64,000 nt of DNA from positions 15,629,828-15,693,827 of the forward strand of contig CM023540.1 in NCBI GenBank assembly GCA_013350335.1, written 5' to 3'. Shown here piece after piece: positions 34,370 through 47,718 of this stretch. Every line of letters begins with the position of its first letter. Positions within the stretch are counted from its first letter, which is position 1. The DNA is from Chimonanthus salicifolius (lineage: Eukaryota; Streptophyta; Magnoliopsida; Laurales; Calycanthaceae). The translations under genes were made by a program, and so were the position numbers. The notes under the pieces were generated by a model. That model saw only the letters and a list, made by a program, of their open reading frames with translations, did no database searches and was not told where the DNA came from.

Positions 34370-34901
34370 ATTTCAACTCTTAGGGTTATGTAAAATATGG
34401 AAATATTAATTGATTATACTTTTTGTCATGAAGATTTCCTTCCCGTGGCAGCTTCTAATATAGATTTTCAAGTTATTCAAATTTGTAACTGCATTCAATT
34501 TTAGCTACACATTGAGAAGAGGAGGCTCCCTGTATGAAAATGTGTGCTGAGCATACCAAGATAAATGTCAGTACACTTGTATATCTCCAATGTATTGCAT
34601 TGAACGGGTCATGTTAGATGCTTGAATACTCCTCATTCATGATAACTCTAAAAAATATTTTGATCAATCGTACTGCTCTAAGGTCCCCATATTTATGCTA
34701 GTATTATTTTATTGTACTCCAGTTGTAAGAAAATTGAATTTATGAAATGCACATGTGACATCGCTTGAAAGTTTCATGCCAGTTTGAGAATTTGTATGGA
34801 TTAGATACTTTTAGTAACAAGTCCTTTATTTTATAATTCATAATATCTTCCCCCTCCCCCGGCCTTTTCTTCTACACACTAGGATATGGATTGTGGACAA
34901 A

Positions 34902-35052
34902 CAAGACCGACCTTGAAATTTCAAGGGACATAGACCCAGCACACTAGTAGGAGCCTTAGGCCTTAGGAAAAGTGCATGGTAGGGGCCCTAGGCCATTGGT
35001 CAAATTGAGGGCTCTAGGCGGCCGTATATTTTTTAACTTAGGCCCGGTTCTG
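34902..35052. mobile_element. 151-bp hAT MITE related to the 48684..50168 element
   Basis: Ends CAAGACCGACCTTGAAATTTC and GGCCCGGTTCTG resemble those of the longer hAT element (GGTCGGCCCTGAGATTTC / GGGCCGGCCCTG). The 8-bp TSD is TGGACAAA (34894..34901) against TCGACAAA (35053..35060). It also shares a CTAGGCGGCCG-like block. Confidence 0.72.
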
Positions 35053-35165
35053 TCGACAAAGGTAGTATGATACTATTAAATTTTATTATGTTTGTACAAG
35101 GATGGCTGGTATGATTTTTTTGGAGAACAGGTGATTCTCATCTTTTTTCCATTGTCTCTGTAGAC

Positions 35166-35691
35166 CAAAGGTTCAAATATCGGCCGATACGATACGTATC
35201 GGCCGATATATATCGGTTTTTTCAAACCGAACAATATCGGCCGATACGATATGTATCGGCCGTACAATAGTTTTATCGGCCGATATGGCCGATATTCGGA
35301 CCGAAATATCGGTCCCAATATCGGCCGATATTCATAAATATCGGTATTTAAATTTTTTTTTTTAAAAACACCGATACGGTTTTCCACGGTTTTTTGCGAT
35401 TCATCACGGTTCGTGACGGTTCGTTACGGTTCGTCAAGATACGGCTTTTATGGTTTTTTGCGGTTTTTAACGATTTTTTGCTGTTCGTCACAGTTCGTAA
35501 CGGTTCATCAGGCTATGACTTTCACAGTTTTTTGCGGTTTTTTGTTGTTCTTCGCGGTTCGACACGGTTCGTCACGGTTTTTTGCGGTTTTTTCACTGTT
35601 CCGATATTGGAGGAGAGAGAAAATGTTGATATCGGGAGGAGAGATAAAAATATCGGTCGATATATCGGCCCGGGCGTTTTTTAAATCCCTG
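35166..35691. mobile_element. hAT-like MITE, ATCGGCCGAT palindrome family, copy B (526 bp)
   Basis: Ends CAAAGGTTCAAATATCGG and GTTTTTTAAATCCCTG with a perfect 8-bp TSD CTGTAGAC (35158..35165 and 35692..35699). The left third holds five exact ATCGGCCGAT palindromes. The middle (35375..35600) is an array of about ten-base ACGGTTCGTC-like repeats not seen in copies A and C. Confidence 0.88.
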
Positions 35692-35699
35692 CTGTAGAC

Positions 35700-38246
35700 A
35701 ATTTTCCAGTCAAGTAGCAGAGGCCATAACCATTTGACTGAGGAACTATAAATGAGTGGAATTATCTGTTCTGAGAACCGGTTCCTTGTGAAATGAATGT
35801 TTTTAACTTTTTTTTTTGGTTGATGATTTCTTGATAAATTCTCATTGTATGAGGTTTATAGACACAAGATCGCCTGATTTCTTCATAGAGGAAGCAAGGT
35901 TGAGAGGAGGATATGAAAATCATAAGAGCTTCTAGTTTCCAGATTTTTTTATTATTTTATTTATTTCTAGCAAAATTCTGTGGATTATAATTCTTAATTT
36001 TTTTCGTTAATAAATTCAAGATCTTCTTTCAGATTTATGGAAAATCCAATTTCCAGATTTTTATTATGAGGGTTTGATTCTTTTTAATTTTCAACTCCTT
36101 GATTAATTATATTATTTTTGGACGTGAAATATTTAGATCTTTGATTAAAATTACTCTTCTAGATCTAAGGTTCTTTTTGGACGTACAATATTTAAATCAG
36201 AGAATTGCATGATTAATCTAAATTTAAGGTTTGAATTTATTAATTTGAGGAAATTGGAAATTAAGTTGATGAAAAACTTTAATTAAAGTTTGGATTTTTA
36301 CATAAATTTCATGGTCTAGGTCTTTATTTATTTGAAATTTATGGGGTATGATGCGAGTGTTGATTGATCAGTTCAATTGTACATATGTGTAGATATTTGT
36401 TTTTATTATTTTTATCAAAATTTGGTGTATGAATTTCAATTTCTTATTCTAATTAAATTTGAGGTCATTATAAATTTCTTAACTTAATTCTACCATTTTC
36501 TTTGGTTTTTTAATTTTCTAGATATAAGATTAATTTCCATTGATTATTTTTACTATGAATATGTTTTCTTAAGAATATATTTTCCTAATTCTCTATGGAT
36601 TCGACCTCGTACTCATAAATCTATAATGGTTCGTACACTTGCGAATAATTAAAATTTCACAACAGTTAACACGGACATTTCCTGCTTTCATCACAAATAC
36701 TATTCTATTTTTTGAAATAATGATCAAATTTTATTAGTAGAGTTGTCGAGTACATCCAAGGAAACAAGCCCCGGCTAAACATAAAAGGAGACAAATAAAA
36801 TGTAACAAGCTACATTGTAATTGGGAAAAGTCTAAAACCAGTTGCAGAATAAGTAGTTTAATGGAGAAAGATGACTCGATTTAGATGAAGAATCATTTAG
36901 TTCATTTTGACATTTTAAAATATAGTTTAATGTGTGTTAGCCTTGGTCGATATGGTCTCTTAACTTCTTCCACTGTATCCTCAAGATATCAAGGGCATGG
37001 ATGCTGCTACATGGTCCTATTGGACCTCTTCAATTTGGAAATACCTTAGGTTGAGACAATTCATGGCTCTACATCCTTTTAGCAATTTGGCATTTAGCTC
37101 TATTTCATTAATTCCAAGCTCCTTAGAGGCTTAGATCATTTGACAAATAAGTAGAGAAACCCGTGTCTGCACTTCTATAAGCGCTCCCCCAGTACCGACT
37201 CGAACATGGTTTGGATCCAAGCTGCATCGAAGTAGAATTTTCATAAGCGTGGGATGAGAGAGAGATTTGAAATACTCTCTCTTTCAATTTAGTTGACTTG
37301 TATGTATTTTGGAACTGTTTTAACATAGTTGTCTCATACTCTCATATATATTTTGAAAGAGTTATAAGATTTTAGAGAGAAGTTCATAAATCTTTTGATA
37401 TCTCTTTCCTAAAAAATTTAAAAATTTAAAATAAGATAACTAAAATGATACAGATAGAGTAATATGTAACTAGTTTGGAGTGAGATCATTACATTGACTT
37501 TGTGTTGGATGTCGGGCAACGACAACTTTTGCATCATTTCATAAAAATTCTATCGCACGGTGCCGGTCGCTGCTCTGTTAATCAGTTCCACCTTGTCAAC
37601 CAATGTTCAGTGTGACCGTATTTCCATGTCAAAGTTGTAGTTGGGAACAAAATAATGGTCATGCACTAAACTAAAGCTTGGGTGTTTATGAACTCTGAAG
37701 GTAACCAGGCAAATTGATCTCATGGGCCACTTCTTGTACCAATGCAATGCCATTGTTGAAAGATCAAATGCCTGGATTGATCTAAAATTAGAAAGTAGAC
37801 AAGTGATCATCAAGTCTTTCTTCTCCATTTGTCCAATTTTAAGAAAAATAGTTTGCTCATGTGTTTAAATATCAAAAGGCGCTCTCCCTCTCTCCCATTT
37901 CAAATGGGCTCAGATACAAATTTATGTTAGAATTAAATTTCCAATTTTTAGAGAGATCAAAAAATTTCATGTCATATTTGAACATATGGACTATATCATC
38001 TGAAATTTATGAAAGTGTATATTGGCGATAGCGGTGAAAATGCCAAAAATACAACCTAAATATATTAAAATTTGTGAAAGTGCTCAAAATTTGATAAAAT
38101 TTCAAACGGAATCTGACAAATTTTGGCCAAATCTAATAAATTTCAGTCAAAACAGTTTTTTTTTTTCACAGCAAAAGAGAAAGAACTGTTTTGAAATACT
38201 AGAGAGCAAGAGAGATAAGGACGGGTGGATACGCCAGGTACAAACT
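35700..38246. other. Intergenic, AT-rich; possible LTR and LINE tails
   Basis: 36590..36665 contains TATGGATTCGACCTCGTACT and ACACTTGCG, similar to the conserved 3' part of many plant LTRs, but no LTR could be delimited. 36715..36760 resembles an inverted LINE 3' end. No host exon is supported. Confidence 0.35.
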
Positions 38247-38254
38247 ATGGAGAG

Positions 38255-38406
38255 CAGAAGTTTAAAATTCGGTATCGGCCGATATCTCGTTATCGATCGA
38301 TATATCGGTCAATATTTTTCTCTCTCCTTTTTTTTTTTTTTTAACAAATATGGTTGATATCGACCGATATGGTACGGCCGACATATCGGCCGATATTCAG
38401 ACCCTG
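38255..38406. mobile_element. hAT-like MITE, ATCGGCCGAT palindrome family, copy C (152 bp)
   Basis: Ends CAGAAGTTTAAAATTCGG and GATATTCAGACCCTG. The TSD is ATGGAGAG (38247..38254) against ATAGAGAG (38407..38414). Two exact ATCGGCCGAT palindromes plus variants flank a T-rich centre. Confidence 0.78.
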
Positions 38407-38903
38407 ATAGAGAGTGGCTCTTTTTGTGTTGAGGAGAGCTTGATTCCACGACCTTCCACAAAGAAGGGTGGGAATTGACTATCATGCTAGCCCCTCAAAA
38501 TTGAGAATCTACAACAGCTTGGAACCGAATAAAGGGAAAAGGGAAATTTGCTGTTGTAAATAGATGATATAACCTGAAAAAAAAGAAAAGAGTTTAGACT
38601 GCCCGTACAATTTGACCAATGGCTACCATTGTTAAAAATTGGAGATAAGTTTAAAATATTTGAATCCACAAAATAAAATGAAATTGTCTCTATGAAAAGT
38701 CAAAGTTAGAGAGACAATGAAATTAAATTGATCACTCTGAAACTAATCTAAAATCGGCCTATTTTGATATGGGATCTAAAATTTATTAGAGAATCAATGG
38801 AAATTTTACTCCGAGAAAATTTCAAAGCCAAAAAAATCAACTACGCTCAAAATTTTGTTAGGAAAAATTGGCAACGATTTCAATTTAATTTAAATTTTCA
38901 AAA

Positions 38904-41822
38904 TGTAATGCCCCGACCTGGAGATGGGCCCAGAACGCTACTAATTTTTTTTTTTAACTATCACACATGCTCTTTACATGTGGGTTCAAATATATACCAT
39001 ATGTCTACCCTTTTACAAGTATGCATTATACAAACAAATATTTCTATCATAAAAAGGATAATCTCATTTATAACAGAGTTACTAGCAGAAACATAGTGGT
39101 TCATAAATGATTACAAAAATGGGTATCACAAGAGGTACTCTACAAAACATGGTTCCAAGAACCAATAGACAAAATAAATGAAAATCTCATCTATGGGACT
39201 CCAAGAAACTGCAATAGCTTATCTATCCTTAAGTTTGAAATGGAGGTTCCTCCTCCTCGGATACATCTCCTGAAATGTGAGTGGTGTGAGCTAACCAACC
39301 AAGTGAAAAGAATATAACAATGCAGTGTAATAATTATCAGGTTAGCCAAAATCAACAGTTTCATCATAATATGTTTGTCATATCAAAATATCAATCATTC
39401 TCATATTAATGCTGATATCCAACGCAACACCTAGACACTACACTGACTATAAGCATTAAGTCCCAATACGGTCAAAATGCAGAATCTTACAAGTACATCT
39501 CCGACACATTTGGGCCGGTACTGACACACCTGGGTTAGTAGACACAAACCGACACACCTGGACCGCTAATCGACATACCTGGGCCGATAACAGTTCAGTA
39601 GTTAAGTGTACGTAGAAACAGTATAACTTATAAGCATCTCATCATCATAATCACAATATATGATATACATTATAAATAATCAATAAACACTTTTCATAAT
39701 AGTGCACAAAGTCTAGGCATATAAGTGGGTTCATCAAATTTGATCCTTGAAACCACTCATTGCACTAATTCGTCTTAACCTGATTTACTCCTACTGTAAT
39801 GTTAAGTCTCTTTATTGTATGTGTGGGGTATAGAGATATCTGTCAAAATATGAAAACAAGAATACAACGAGTTATACAATCATCAATCAATATAATATAT
39901 ATAATCATAATGTTGCAAATTCTTTTATCTATTTTTCAGAAAATTTCAAGGGTAATGGATATGAGTCTCCTAAAATAGGTTACTATTCATTTTAGATTAT
40001 AATAATAATCAACAATATAATAGAATGCTCAGGCTACTACTCGTATAGCGAGTTAGGCCTAGAGATACAAATATAAGGTGCTCAGGCCACTACTTGTATA
40101 GTAAATTAGGCCTAGAGATATAAATATAGGGTGCTCAGGCCACTACTCGTATAGTGAGTCAGGCTTAGAAGTACACTCAGTGCCCGATCCCTTCTTTTCT
40201 ACCGAGCGGCAAAATTAATCGCTTAGCTACTGATAGCAATTGGATTGAGTTAGCCACAAATAGAGAGTATCTGCCTGAAAGTGAATACATATATATTTAT
40301 ATAGAATAATAGGATAAACAAGGGTTATTATCACTTTTAATTGAGAATAAGGGTCTCTAGACAATCATTAACATAGTCAAAATAAAAGTCTTAAATTATT
40401 AATTTTTAAACAAATTTCAAAAAGTACACCTATAAAAATATTAAGCTGAATAATTAATTTAAATGGTCTAAAAGTAATTTTAAGTCTCTAGGTTATTAAA
40501 TTTTAAATTTATTAACAAGACTAAATTAGAATTTGTTAATTTACTAATTTTAAATAAACTAAGATATAAGAAAACCAACTTAACTATATCTTTTCTTAAT
40601 ATTACTAAATCAAAATGTTTAAATCATTATCTTAACAATTTTAAATAATCCATTTGAAATTTATAAGTCCAAACTTCATTAATTAAAATAATAACTTAAT
40701 TAAATATTAAAAACTTTATAAAACAAAAGAATCAATCTTATTCTTTAAAGTATTTCAAAACAACTTCTAATAATATCTCTTATCATTTTATAAAATAAGA
40801 GAACTAAATAGGTGAATTATTAAAAATTACCTTTGATAAAATCAAATTGGATGGCCACTGATTGTCTGTTTCTATGATTTCAATCCACTCAATTACAAGC
40901 AGTCTACTGGTGTTGGAGGGCCAACAGTAAGAAGAGAGTTAATGTTTCTAAGAAAAAGAAGGGATGAAAGGGACTCGAATGAGAGTGACAGCCTTTTTTT
41001 TTTTTTCGTAAACATACTACAAAAGGGAAGGGGGGTTGGGGTTGGGGTATTTATAGGATTAAAGGCATGGAAAGGGAGACCTGTACGTTGGCCACCTCTT
41101 GTTGGTAACTTTAAGGTGCCAGTTTAAGGATAATATAATTTATTGATATTATAATATTTTATTTCTAAAAATCTTATCCTCATTCGTTAGATATAAAAAT
41201 TGTTTAATTAAATTAATCCATCCAGTCTAAAATATCTGGTCTTAAAAATCATAATCATTGTTGAAATCTGGAGAAAAATACACTTTCGAAATTGCTCGAT
41301 CTACGCAAAAATGACACGTAGGTATTTTTTATAAAAAATCCAGTATTTGTTTAAGCATTTTTAAATCTTATTTTGTAAATCCGTTAAACAAACTAATTGA
41401 TTAGAATATAGATTAAATACTGGTTATTTTTCTGAAATTTTATGACTTCTATAATTATTTAAAATAATTATTTTCATAAATAAAGACCTCCCAGGATCAC
41501 ATTTATAAGTATTTCTGAAAATCAAAAGTATAGACTAAAATATCCTATGAATTTATCATCTAAAATTACTACCAATACATAGCTTTGACAACTCAATTAT
41601 GTCAAACAACATATAATAATAATAATCAATAATTAAATCACTTAATAATAATATTTATGCTAAAATACTATTTTGCCTTTCCTATTTAAATGAGTTAGAT
41701 CTGTGAGCTATCGAGCTCTAAATGGGCCGACTCAAGACTTTTTATAAATCCCTCACTGTAATCTATGCGATTAACAGGTTAAATCATAATATTTTAAGCC
41801 TAATTTGGATCAATGTATTACA
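38904..41822 (-). mobile_element. Solo LTR, long Tekay/Del-like family, copy 2 (2.9 kb)
   Basis: Runs TGTAATGCCCCGACC ... GGATCAATGTATTACA with a perfect 5-bp TSD CAAAA (38899..38903 and 41823..41827). It shares CTCCTGAAATGTGAG, GTGCTCAGGCCACTAC and CTCAGTGCCCGATCCCTTC with copy 1. A minus-strand TATAAATA lies near 41048. It lacks the palindrome field of copies 1 and 3 and has only a single copy of the 42-bp unit amplified in copy 3. Confidence 0.87.
41048..41055 (-). promoter_or_regulatory. LTR promoter TATA box, copy 2
   Basis: TATAAATA on the minus strand at the position homologous to the TATA boxes of copies 1 and 3. Confidence 0.5.
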
Positions 41823-42282
41823 CAAAAAATAATAATTCAATAGTTAATTTAAAATGCAAACATAAAATTCAAAAATCATACACAAGAATTCAAAAATTGC
41901 AATCATAATTAAAGAAAATTTAATTTAAAAAAAATCAAATTTACCAAACTAAAAAACTTATAGGGCACCAAAGCAATCATCCTTCACTCGAATCAAATCT
42001 AATCAATTATATTCACAAAATTCGTCCAAGCATCTCTTCTATAGATGTTACGATGGAGTTTAAAAAGAAATAAAAAATTCCCTTTCCAGGCCTTATACAG
42101 CCACACGTTGCCTAATTTCTACTTGCTAACTACAATTCATCCAATCCTATCATGATATGTGGCATTTATTATATCATCAAAGAAAATAAGAGTAAAAAAT
42201 TATTACATTATAATCTTAATAAGGAGATGGGCAAATTTGAATCATAGATGAGAGATTTGCTATAGTTTTAGGGAAAGTATAG

Positions 42283-43477
42283 GGCCGCGTATTTAGACAC
42301 CAGGGTCTTTAGTTCTTAGACACAAGTGTTTTCAGATTTTTAGGGTAAATTATTCTTTTGCCCTTTCGCATTTTATCCTTCGAATGAACGAATGAATGAA
42401 TGTTGATGCTATAGTGAAATTCTTTAAAAAATTTAAACAGTAAAATGTCTTATAGAATTTTAAACTTATTTTTTAAGCACTGTGTATTTTTAAAAATTTT
42501 CAAATTAAATATCTACACTAATTACGATAATCTGATAAAAATACTTTAAAACTTAAAGGTCTTTTGACATTCCAAAATACTTAAAAGACAGTGTTTTACA
42601 AATAAAGGTATCCCTCAGCTGTGTTAAAAATATATTTGGGAGTGTCAAAAGATCTTCAATTGTTAAAGTATTTTTATCAGGTTATTTTAGTTAGTCTGAA
42701 TATTTAATTTGAGAAATTTTGGAAATACACAATGCTTAAAAAATAATTTTAAAGATTTAAAAGAGATTTTATTATTTAAAAAGTTTTTTTTTAATCACTT
42801 TGTATTTTTAAAATTTCTCAAATTGAATATCGAGACTAATTACGATAGCATGATAAAAATACTTTAACAATTTAAGGTCTTTTGACACTCCCAAATGCTT
42901 AAAACACAATGTTTTACAATAAGGGTATCCCTCTCAAAGTATTTTTATGGTTATCGTAATTAGTCCGAATATTTAATTTAAGAAATTTTGAAAATACATA
43001 GTGCTTAAAAATAACTTTAAAGTTTTAAAGAGAATTTTATTATTTAAAAAATTATTTTTTAAGTAATGTGTATTTCTAAAATTTCTCAAATTAAATATTC
43101 AGACTAATTACGATAATCTGATAAAAATACTTTAAAACTTTAAGGTCTTTTGACACTCCCAAATATATTTTCAACACAGCTAAAGGATATTTATATTTAT
43201 AAAATACTGTATTTTAAGTATTTGAGAATGTTAAAAGACCTTAAAATCTTAAAGTATTTTTATTAGATTATCGTAATTAGTGTGGATATTTAATTTGAAA
43301 ATTTTTAGAAATACACGGTGCTTAAAAAATAACTTTAAAATTTTAAAAGACATTTTATTGTTTAAATGTTTTAAAGAATTTCAATGTAGCATTATGCGGG
43401 AGGGCAAAAGGATAATTTACTCTAAATATGAAAACTAGTGTCTAATAACTAAAAACCTGGTGTCTAAACGGACAGCC
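42283..43477. mobile_element. Non-autonomous MULE (1195 bp)
   Basis: TIRs begin GGCCGCGTATTTAGACACC (left) and GGCTGTCCGTTTAGACACC (right, complement) and extend ~100 bp. The 9-bp TSD is AAAGTATAG (42274..42282) against AAAGTACAG (43478..43486). The TIR resembles that of the large MULE at 52904 (GGCTCTGCATTTAGACACC), including the TTTTGCCCTT block. The interior is four alternately oriented copies of a ~150-bp AT-rich unit (AATTACGATAATCTGATAAA). No transposase. Confidence 0.83.
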
Positions 43478-43486
43478 AAAGTACAG

Positions 43487-43797
43487 TGACACCAAGTTCT
43501 CTTTTATCTTACACGGGAAATAATATGTTTCCGTAACTGCCCCTGGCCTTTTCTCTCCATAGTTACCTTGACCGTTGCCTATGTCGTCCCTTCTACAATC
43601 AGTGACTGAGAATTAGAGGGAGGAAGACGGTCTAGTGTTGGAATACTCGAACAAGTGCGACCCCCGTCGTTTGAGTGCTGTAACCCACTATTTCAGTGCT
43701 GGCCGAGAGAAAAGGAAACCCACACTTCCGATTGTGGGCCGAGAGAAGAGAACCACTACTGTGAAAACACAGAGTGCTTGCCAATTTGGAGAACTTA
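43487..43797. other. Unidentified GC-richer flank interrupted by a solo LTR
   Basis: Sequence before the LTR at 43798; before that insertion it was continuous with 47719 onward. No coding domain recognised. Confidence 0.4.
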
Positions 43798-45139
43798 TGT
43801 AAGGGCCCGAAATTTTTAAAATTAATATAAATGGGAATATTATTTATTTTAAGGATGAAAATTGGAAAATTTATGGAATAAAGGGGTAAATGGGCCAAAA
43901 TTTGGGCAAAGGCCCAATTATGGCCCAATAGACCATGGAGTGGATTTTAAAATTATGTAAGTGGTTAATGATGGCCAATTGGGCCATGGGAGGTCAAATT
44001 GGGTCAAATACCCATTTGGAACCCAATGGGTCAAGATGGTTAAGCTCTAAGGTAAATGGGCTAGATGGAAATGTAATTGGGCCATGGGCAATGGTGATCC
44101 ATTTAGAGTGAATTCAATGAATTTAAATCACCTAAGTTACTTGAAGTTAAATCAAGGTATTGTGGCCAAGTGGGACCCACCTCCACCTCATCAAGTGAGG
44201 TGGCATGTGGGCCAATGATTGGTGGGGCCGGCCACCATGATTGATTTGGTCAAGCATGGGTGGAGTAATGGAGTTAGGTTAACTACAAATGGATTAACCT
44301 AAGGTAATTACCTAATTAATTAAATAATAAAATTATTTAAAGTGGTGGTTAAGAAGTGGTCAAAGTGGGGCCAAGAGGTGAAAACCCACCTCATCCCAAA
44401 TTCAAAAATAAAACACGTTGGGGGCTTGGTGGTGGTTTAGATAACCACCACCATAAAGCAATTAAAAGATCTTTTAAATATCTTAGAGTTGGTGGGGTCT
44501 TAAATGTAAAGAAAAAATGGAGATAAGTCTTGACTTCTTTCCCATTTTCTTATCCTCTCTTTATTTCTCTCCATTCTTCATACTCCAATTCCGTCCCACA
44601 CTAGGAAGGAGAAAAGAAGAAGAAAATAAAGGAAAGAAAAGAGAGGAGCTCAAGGAGAGAAGAAAGAAATGGAAAATGGAGGGAGATCACTCTAAGATTG
44701 ATGTTATCACCTCCCCTCTCATCATCCCTCCCTTTCCCTCTCTCAATTCTGAACCCTACCTTGGCCGATCCTAAGGTTAGGGGTTGCCACCATGGATCAA
44801 GCATCTTGACCTATCAAAGATCAAGAGGAAGGAGAGAGGAGGCTAAGGAGACCGACGGGAGTAGCAGAAATCGGAGGAGACGTCGGATTGTGAGTATTTC
44901 TTAAACAAGAAATTTTGGATTTAGGGTTTAAGAATTGGAATTTATTTTATATGAATGTAATGGTGGATAGATAATTTTATGCTATGGAGTTTAAACCCAT
45001 CAAATGAGAGGGTGGAAGATGGAGAAAACCCTAAATGGGTGAATTAGGGTTAGGGTAAGAAAATGAATAAATGGGTTATGTGCATTATGTAAATTATGAA
45101 ATTAAGCATGGAATGGGGTAATTGGAATAAAATTATGGG

Positions 45140-45785
45140 CCATAGGGTTCGGCCATGTAGTATAGCCGAACCCCATGGTGGGTGATTTGGTCTTTGATGT
45201 AATTGGTTAAGGTTTTAAGAATGGAAAGCAATGAGGGTGTTAAGTTAATGAATTGTAGTAAATGAGTGAATGTGGGAAATGTTTCGAAATGCTTTTTATG
45301 ATGGAAATGTAAAGGGATTTTATGGCATTGGAAGGCATAGAAAGTGATGGATTATGAACCATGGGTTCGGCCATGGTGTATGGCCGAACCCTATGGTGAT
45401 AATGGTGGATTTAATGGTTATGATTTATGGAGAAATAAATGAGAAAATGTTGGTAATTTTGATGGACCCAAAGTATGAAATGATACCCTAAAATGGTGAT
45501 GTAATAGGGATCAATTGATGGGTTTAGAGGATAGAAAAGAGGGATTAATGTATGGATGAGTTTAGGGTTTTAAATGAGTAATGGTGTGGCCCCAAGAGAC
45601 AGAGAAAAAATAGTGGAATATGAACCATGGGTTCGGCCATACAAAATATGAACCATGGGTTCGGCCATACACTATGGCCGAACCCTATGGTAATGTTTTA
45701 CAAATTTTAAATGGGGTTAAAAGGATGGAAAATGGGGAAAGGACACCATGGGTTCGGCCATGGTGTATGGCCGAACCCATGGCCC
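45140..45785. repeat. Dispersed GGGTTCGGCCAT...ATGGCCGAACCC hairpins
   Basis: Four imperfect palindromes (near 45145, 45360, 45650 and 45750) consist of CCATGGGTTCGGCCAT, a short spacer and its complement. One has a duplicated left arm (45627..45665). Confidence 0.85.
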
Positions 45786-46865
45786 AATTGTAACCCATTG
45801 TAGTGGGTTAAATTGGATGATGGATGGTGTTTGTGGCCTCCAAAGGGAATGAATGAGTGATGCACTCATTGAAGTTAAATGCATAAGGTAAACCCCATGG
45901 GAGGATTTGATGAATTAGGTATTTTGAATCCATGACTCAAATGGTGGATCATTTTTAGGTCTAAGATTAATGTGTATGTATGTGATTAAGTAATGGGAAT
46001 TGGATTTATTAGATGACAAGTTTTAATAGTTTGGTAGGTCATAAATGAACCTAAGTTAGGGATCTAAGTTTAAAAATCAATTTTGGACTTAATCATGCAT
46101 GAATAAATGAGTGATTAACCATGGAAAATGAGGTAGTGACAAAACCGTAATTAAATGCCAAATTCAAGAATTCTATGGAGATTGATCATGGAATGAGGGG
46201 ATCTAATGTAATAACCTTATAAGTGGTTAATAAAGCCTAGGGTGGCTGATTTTAGACATATGTACTTAAAAGTGTATAATGGATTAGGTGAGACCCACAA
46301 AACCTAAATGGTGACCGATTTTTCATAAGGGCTTATAAATGGTTGAAACATGGACTAATGATTAATGTGTAATAAGGTACTGGACATCGCAGGCAGTGCG
46401 CGATCGGCGACTGGGTTTATCGAACGGAAAATGTAAAAGGACGCAAGTCGGTATTGGGTAGGATTCTAACCTTTCTGTAAGCCATGGAATGAGTGATGGT
46501 TGTTTTGAATTATCTTGGAAATTATATGGGTTGTTTTAAGATGGTTTTTGAGTTATGTATTAGGTAGGGGTTTTTACTTGATTTATTCTGGTAAGCATAT
46601 AATTCGTTTAGAATGTATTTTAAAGATATGATGTGTTTATTGAGGCTGTACTTGATCTCCTTTTGATAATCAAGTCATATGTCTGATTTATGGGATTTTT
46701 ACATGTCATGGTTGTTATTATATTCATTACATGGCATATGGCACCTACATCTCATGCATGGCATGGGAGGGATATGATAGGGAAATGATGAAATGAAACC
46801 GGAGTCCATGCTCCGTCGGGGCTACCGATAAACAGCATGGGGACATTTCACATATGTATTATGAT

Positions 46866-46995
46866 ACCTTGATGATGTTTTTCCATCAAGGGGGATGTTG
46901 TATTCATTATTGTACCTTGATGATGGTTCTTCCATCAAGGGGGGATGCCTAGTGTGGATCGCATCTTGATGAGGTTTTTCCATCAAGAGGGTCAT
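46866..46995. repeat. ~49-bp tandem repeat with CTTGATGA/TCCATCAAG hairpin, 3 copies
   Basis: Units near 46866, 46916 and 46966 each contain CTTGATGATG...TTCCATCAAG followed by a G run, so each can form a stem. Confidence 0.82.
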
Positions 46996-47718
46996 GGCAC
47001 GATGATGGTATGGATTCTATTTGGAATACTATGGATGGTTGGAAAAAGGGACATTGTAGAGTTGAGGATGAGATTGATGGGTGGGATTCATGACATAAAA
47101 CACCCATTGCATTACATTGTACTAAATGGCATAATTTTGAGATAATATCTTCTATATGCTTTGTTATTACTAATCCATGTGCTAGCCCTACTCGGAGTCC
47201 TACTGGGTGCGTGTTCTAACGCCCTACTTCTACCCTAACTGATGACGAAGGAGGTGGCGAAACGGAAGGACGGGACGGGAGTCAAGCTTAGGAGCTTGGG
47301 AAGGCAGATTCATTATGTTGTTTAAGTTTATGTTGGAAAAATGTAATTTGAGTAGCTTAGCTTGTCGGAATGTAATAAATTAGATTACTGGCTATGTTTT
47401 GGGATTTTATTATGGACATTATGGTTTTGAGGTATTATAGAAATTTAAATGAATGTTATCTTCCTTGCTATCTCAAATCTGTAGGTTGGTCTTTGTTTTT
47501 AATTCCTCACTGAGAAGTAATATTCCTTGAGCTTACATCTACGCGTGAACCGTACTCGTGGACTTGGCTCCACGCACGCGTAGGGTTGGCCAGTTAAGGG
47601 CTGGGCTTTAGAAGCTCGGACTTAACTCGCGTCGTGACGTCCGCGCCCTTTGTCACTTTAAAAAAAAAAACAAATTTAACTCTGATTTATGGTGAAAAGG
47701 GGCGGGCGTTACAACTTA

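Larger units (their letters stand above)
43798..47713 (+). mobile_element. Solo LTR (3.9 kb), second long-LTR family
   Basis: Runs TGTAAGGGCCCGAAATTT ... GGGGCGGGCGTTACA with a perfect 5-bp TSD ACTTA (43793..43797 and 47714..47718). The 3' part has the CGCCC-rich tail usual in chromovirus LTRs; class assignment is inference. It contains two kinds of hairpin repeat (45140..45785 and 46866..46995). No internal domain adjoins, so it is a solo LTR. Confidence 0.87.
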
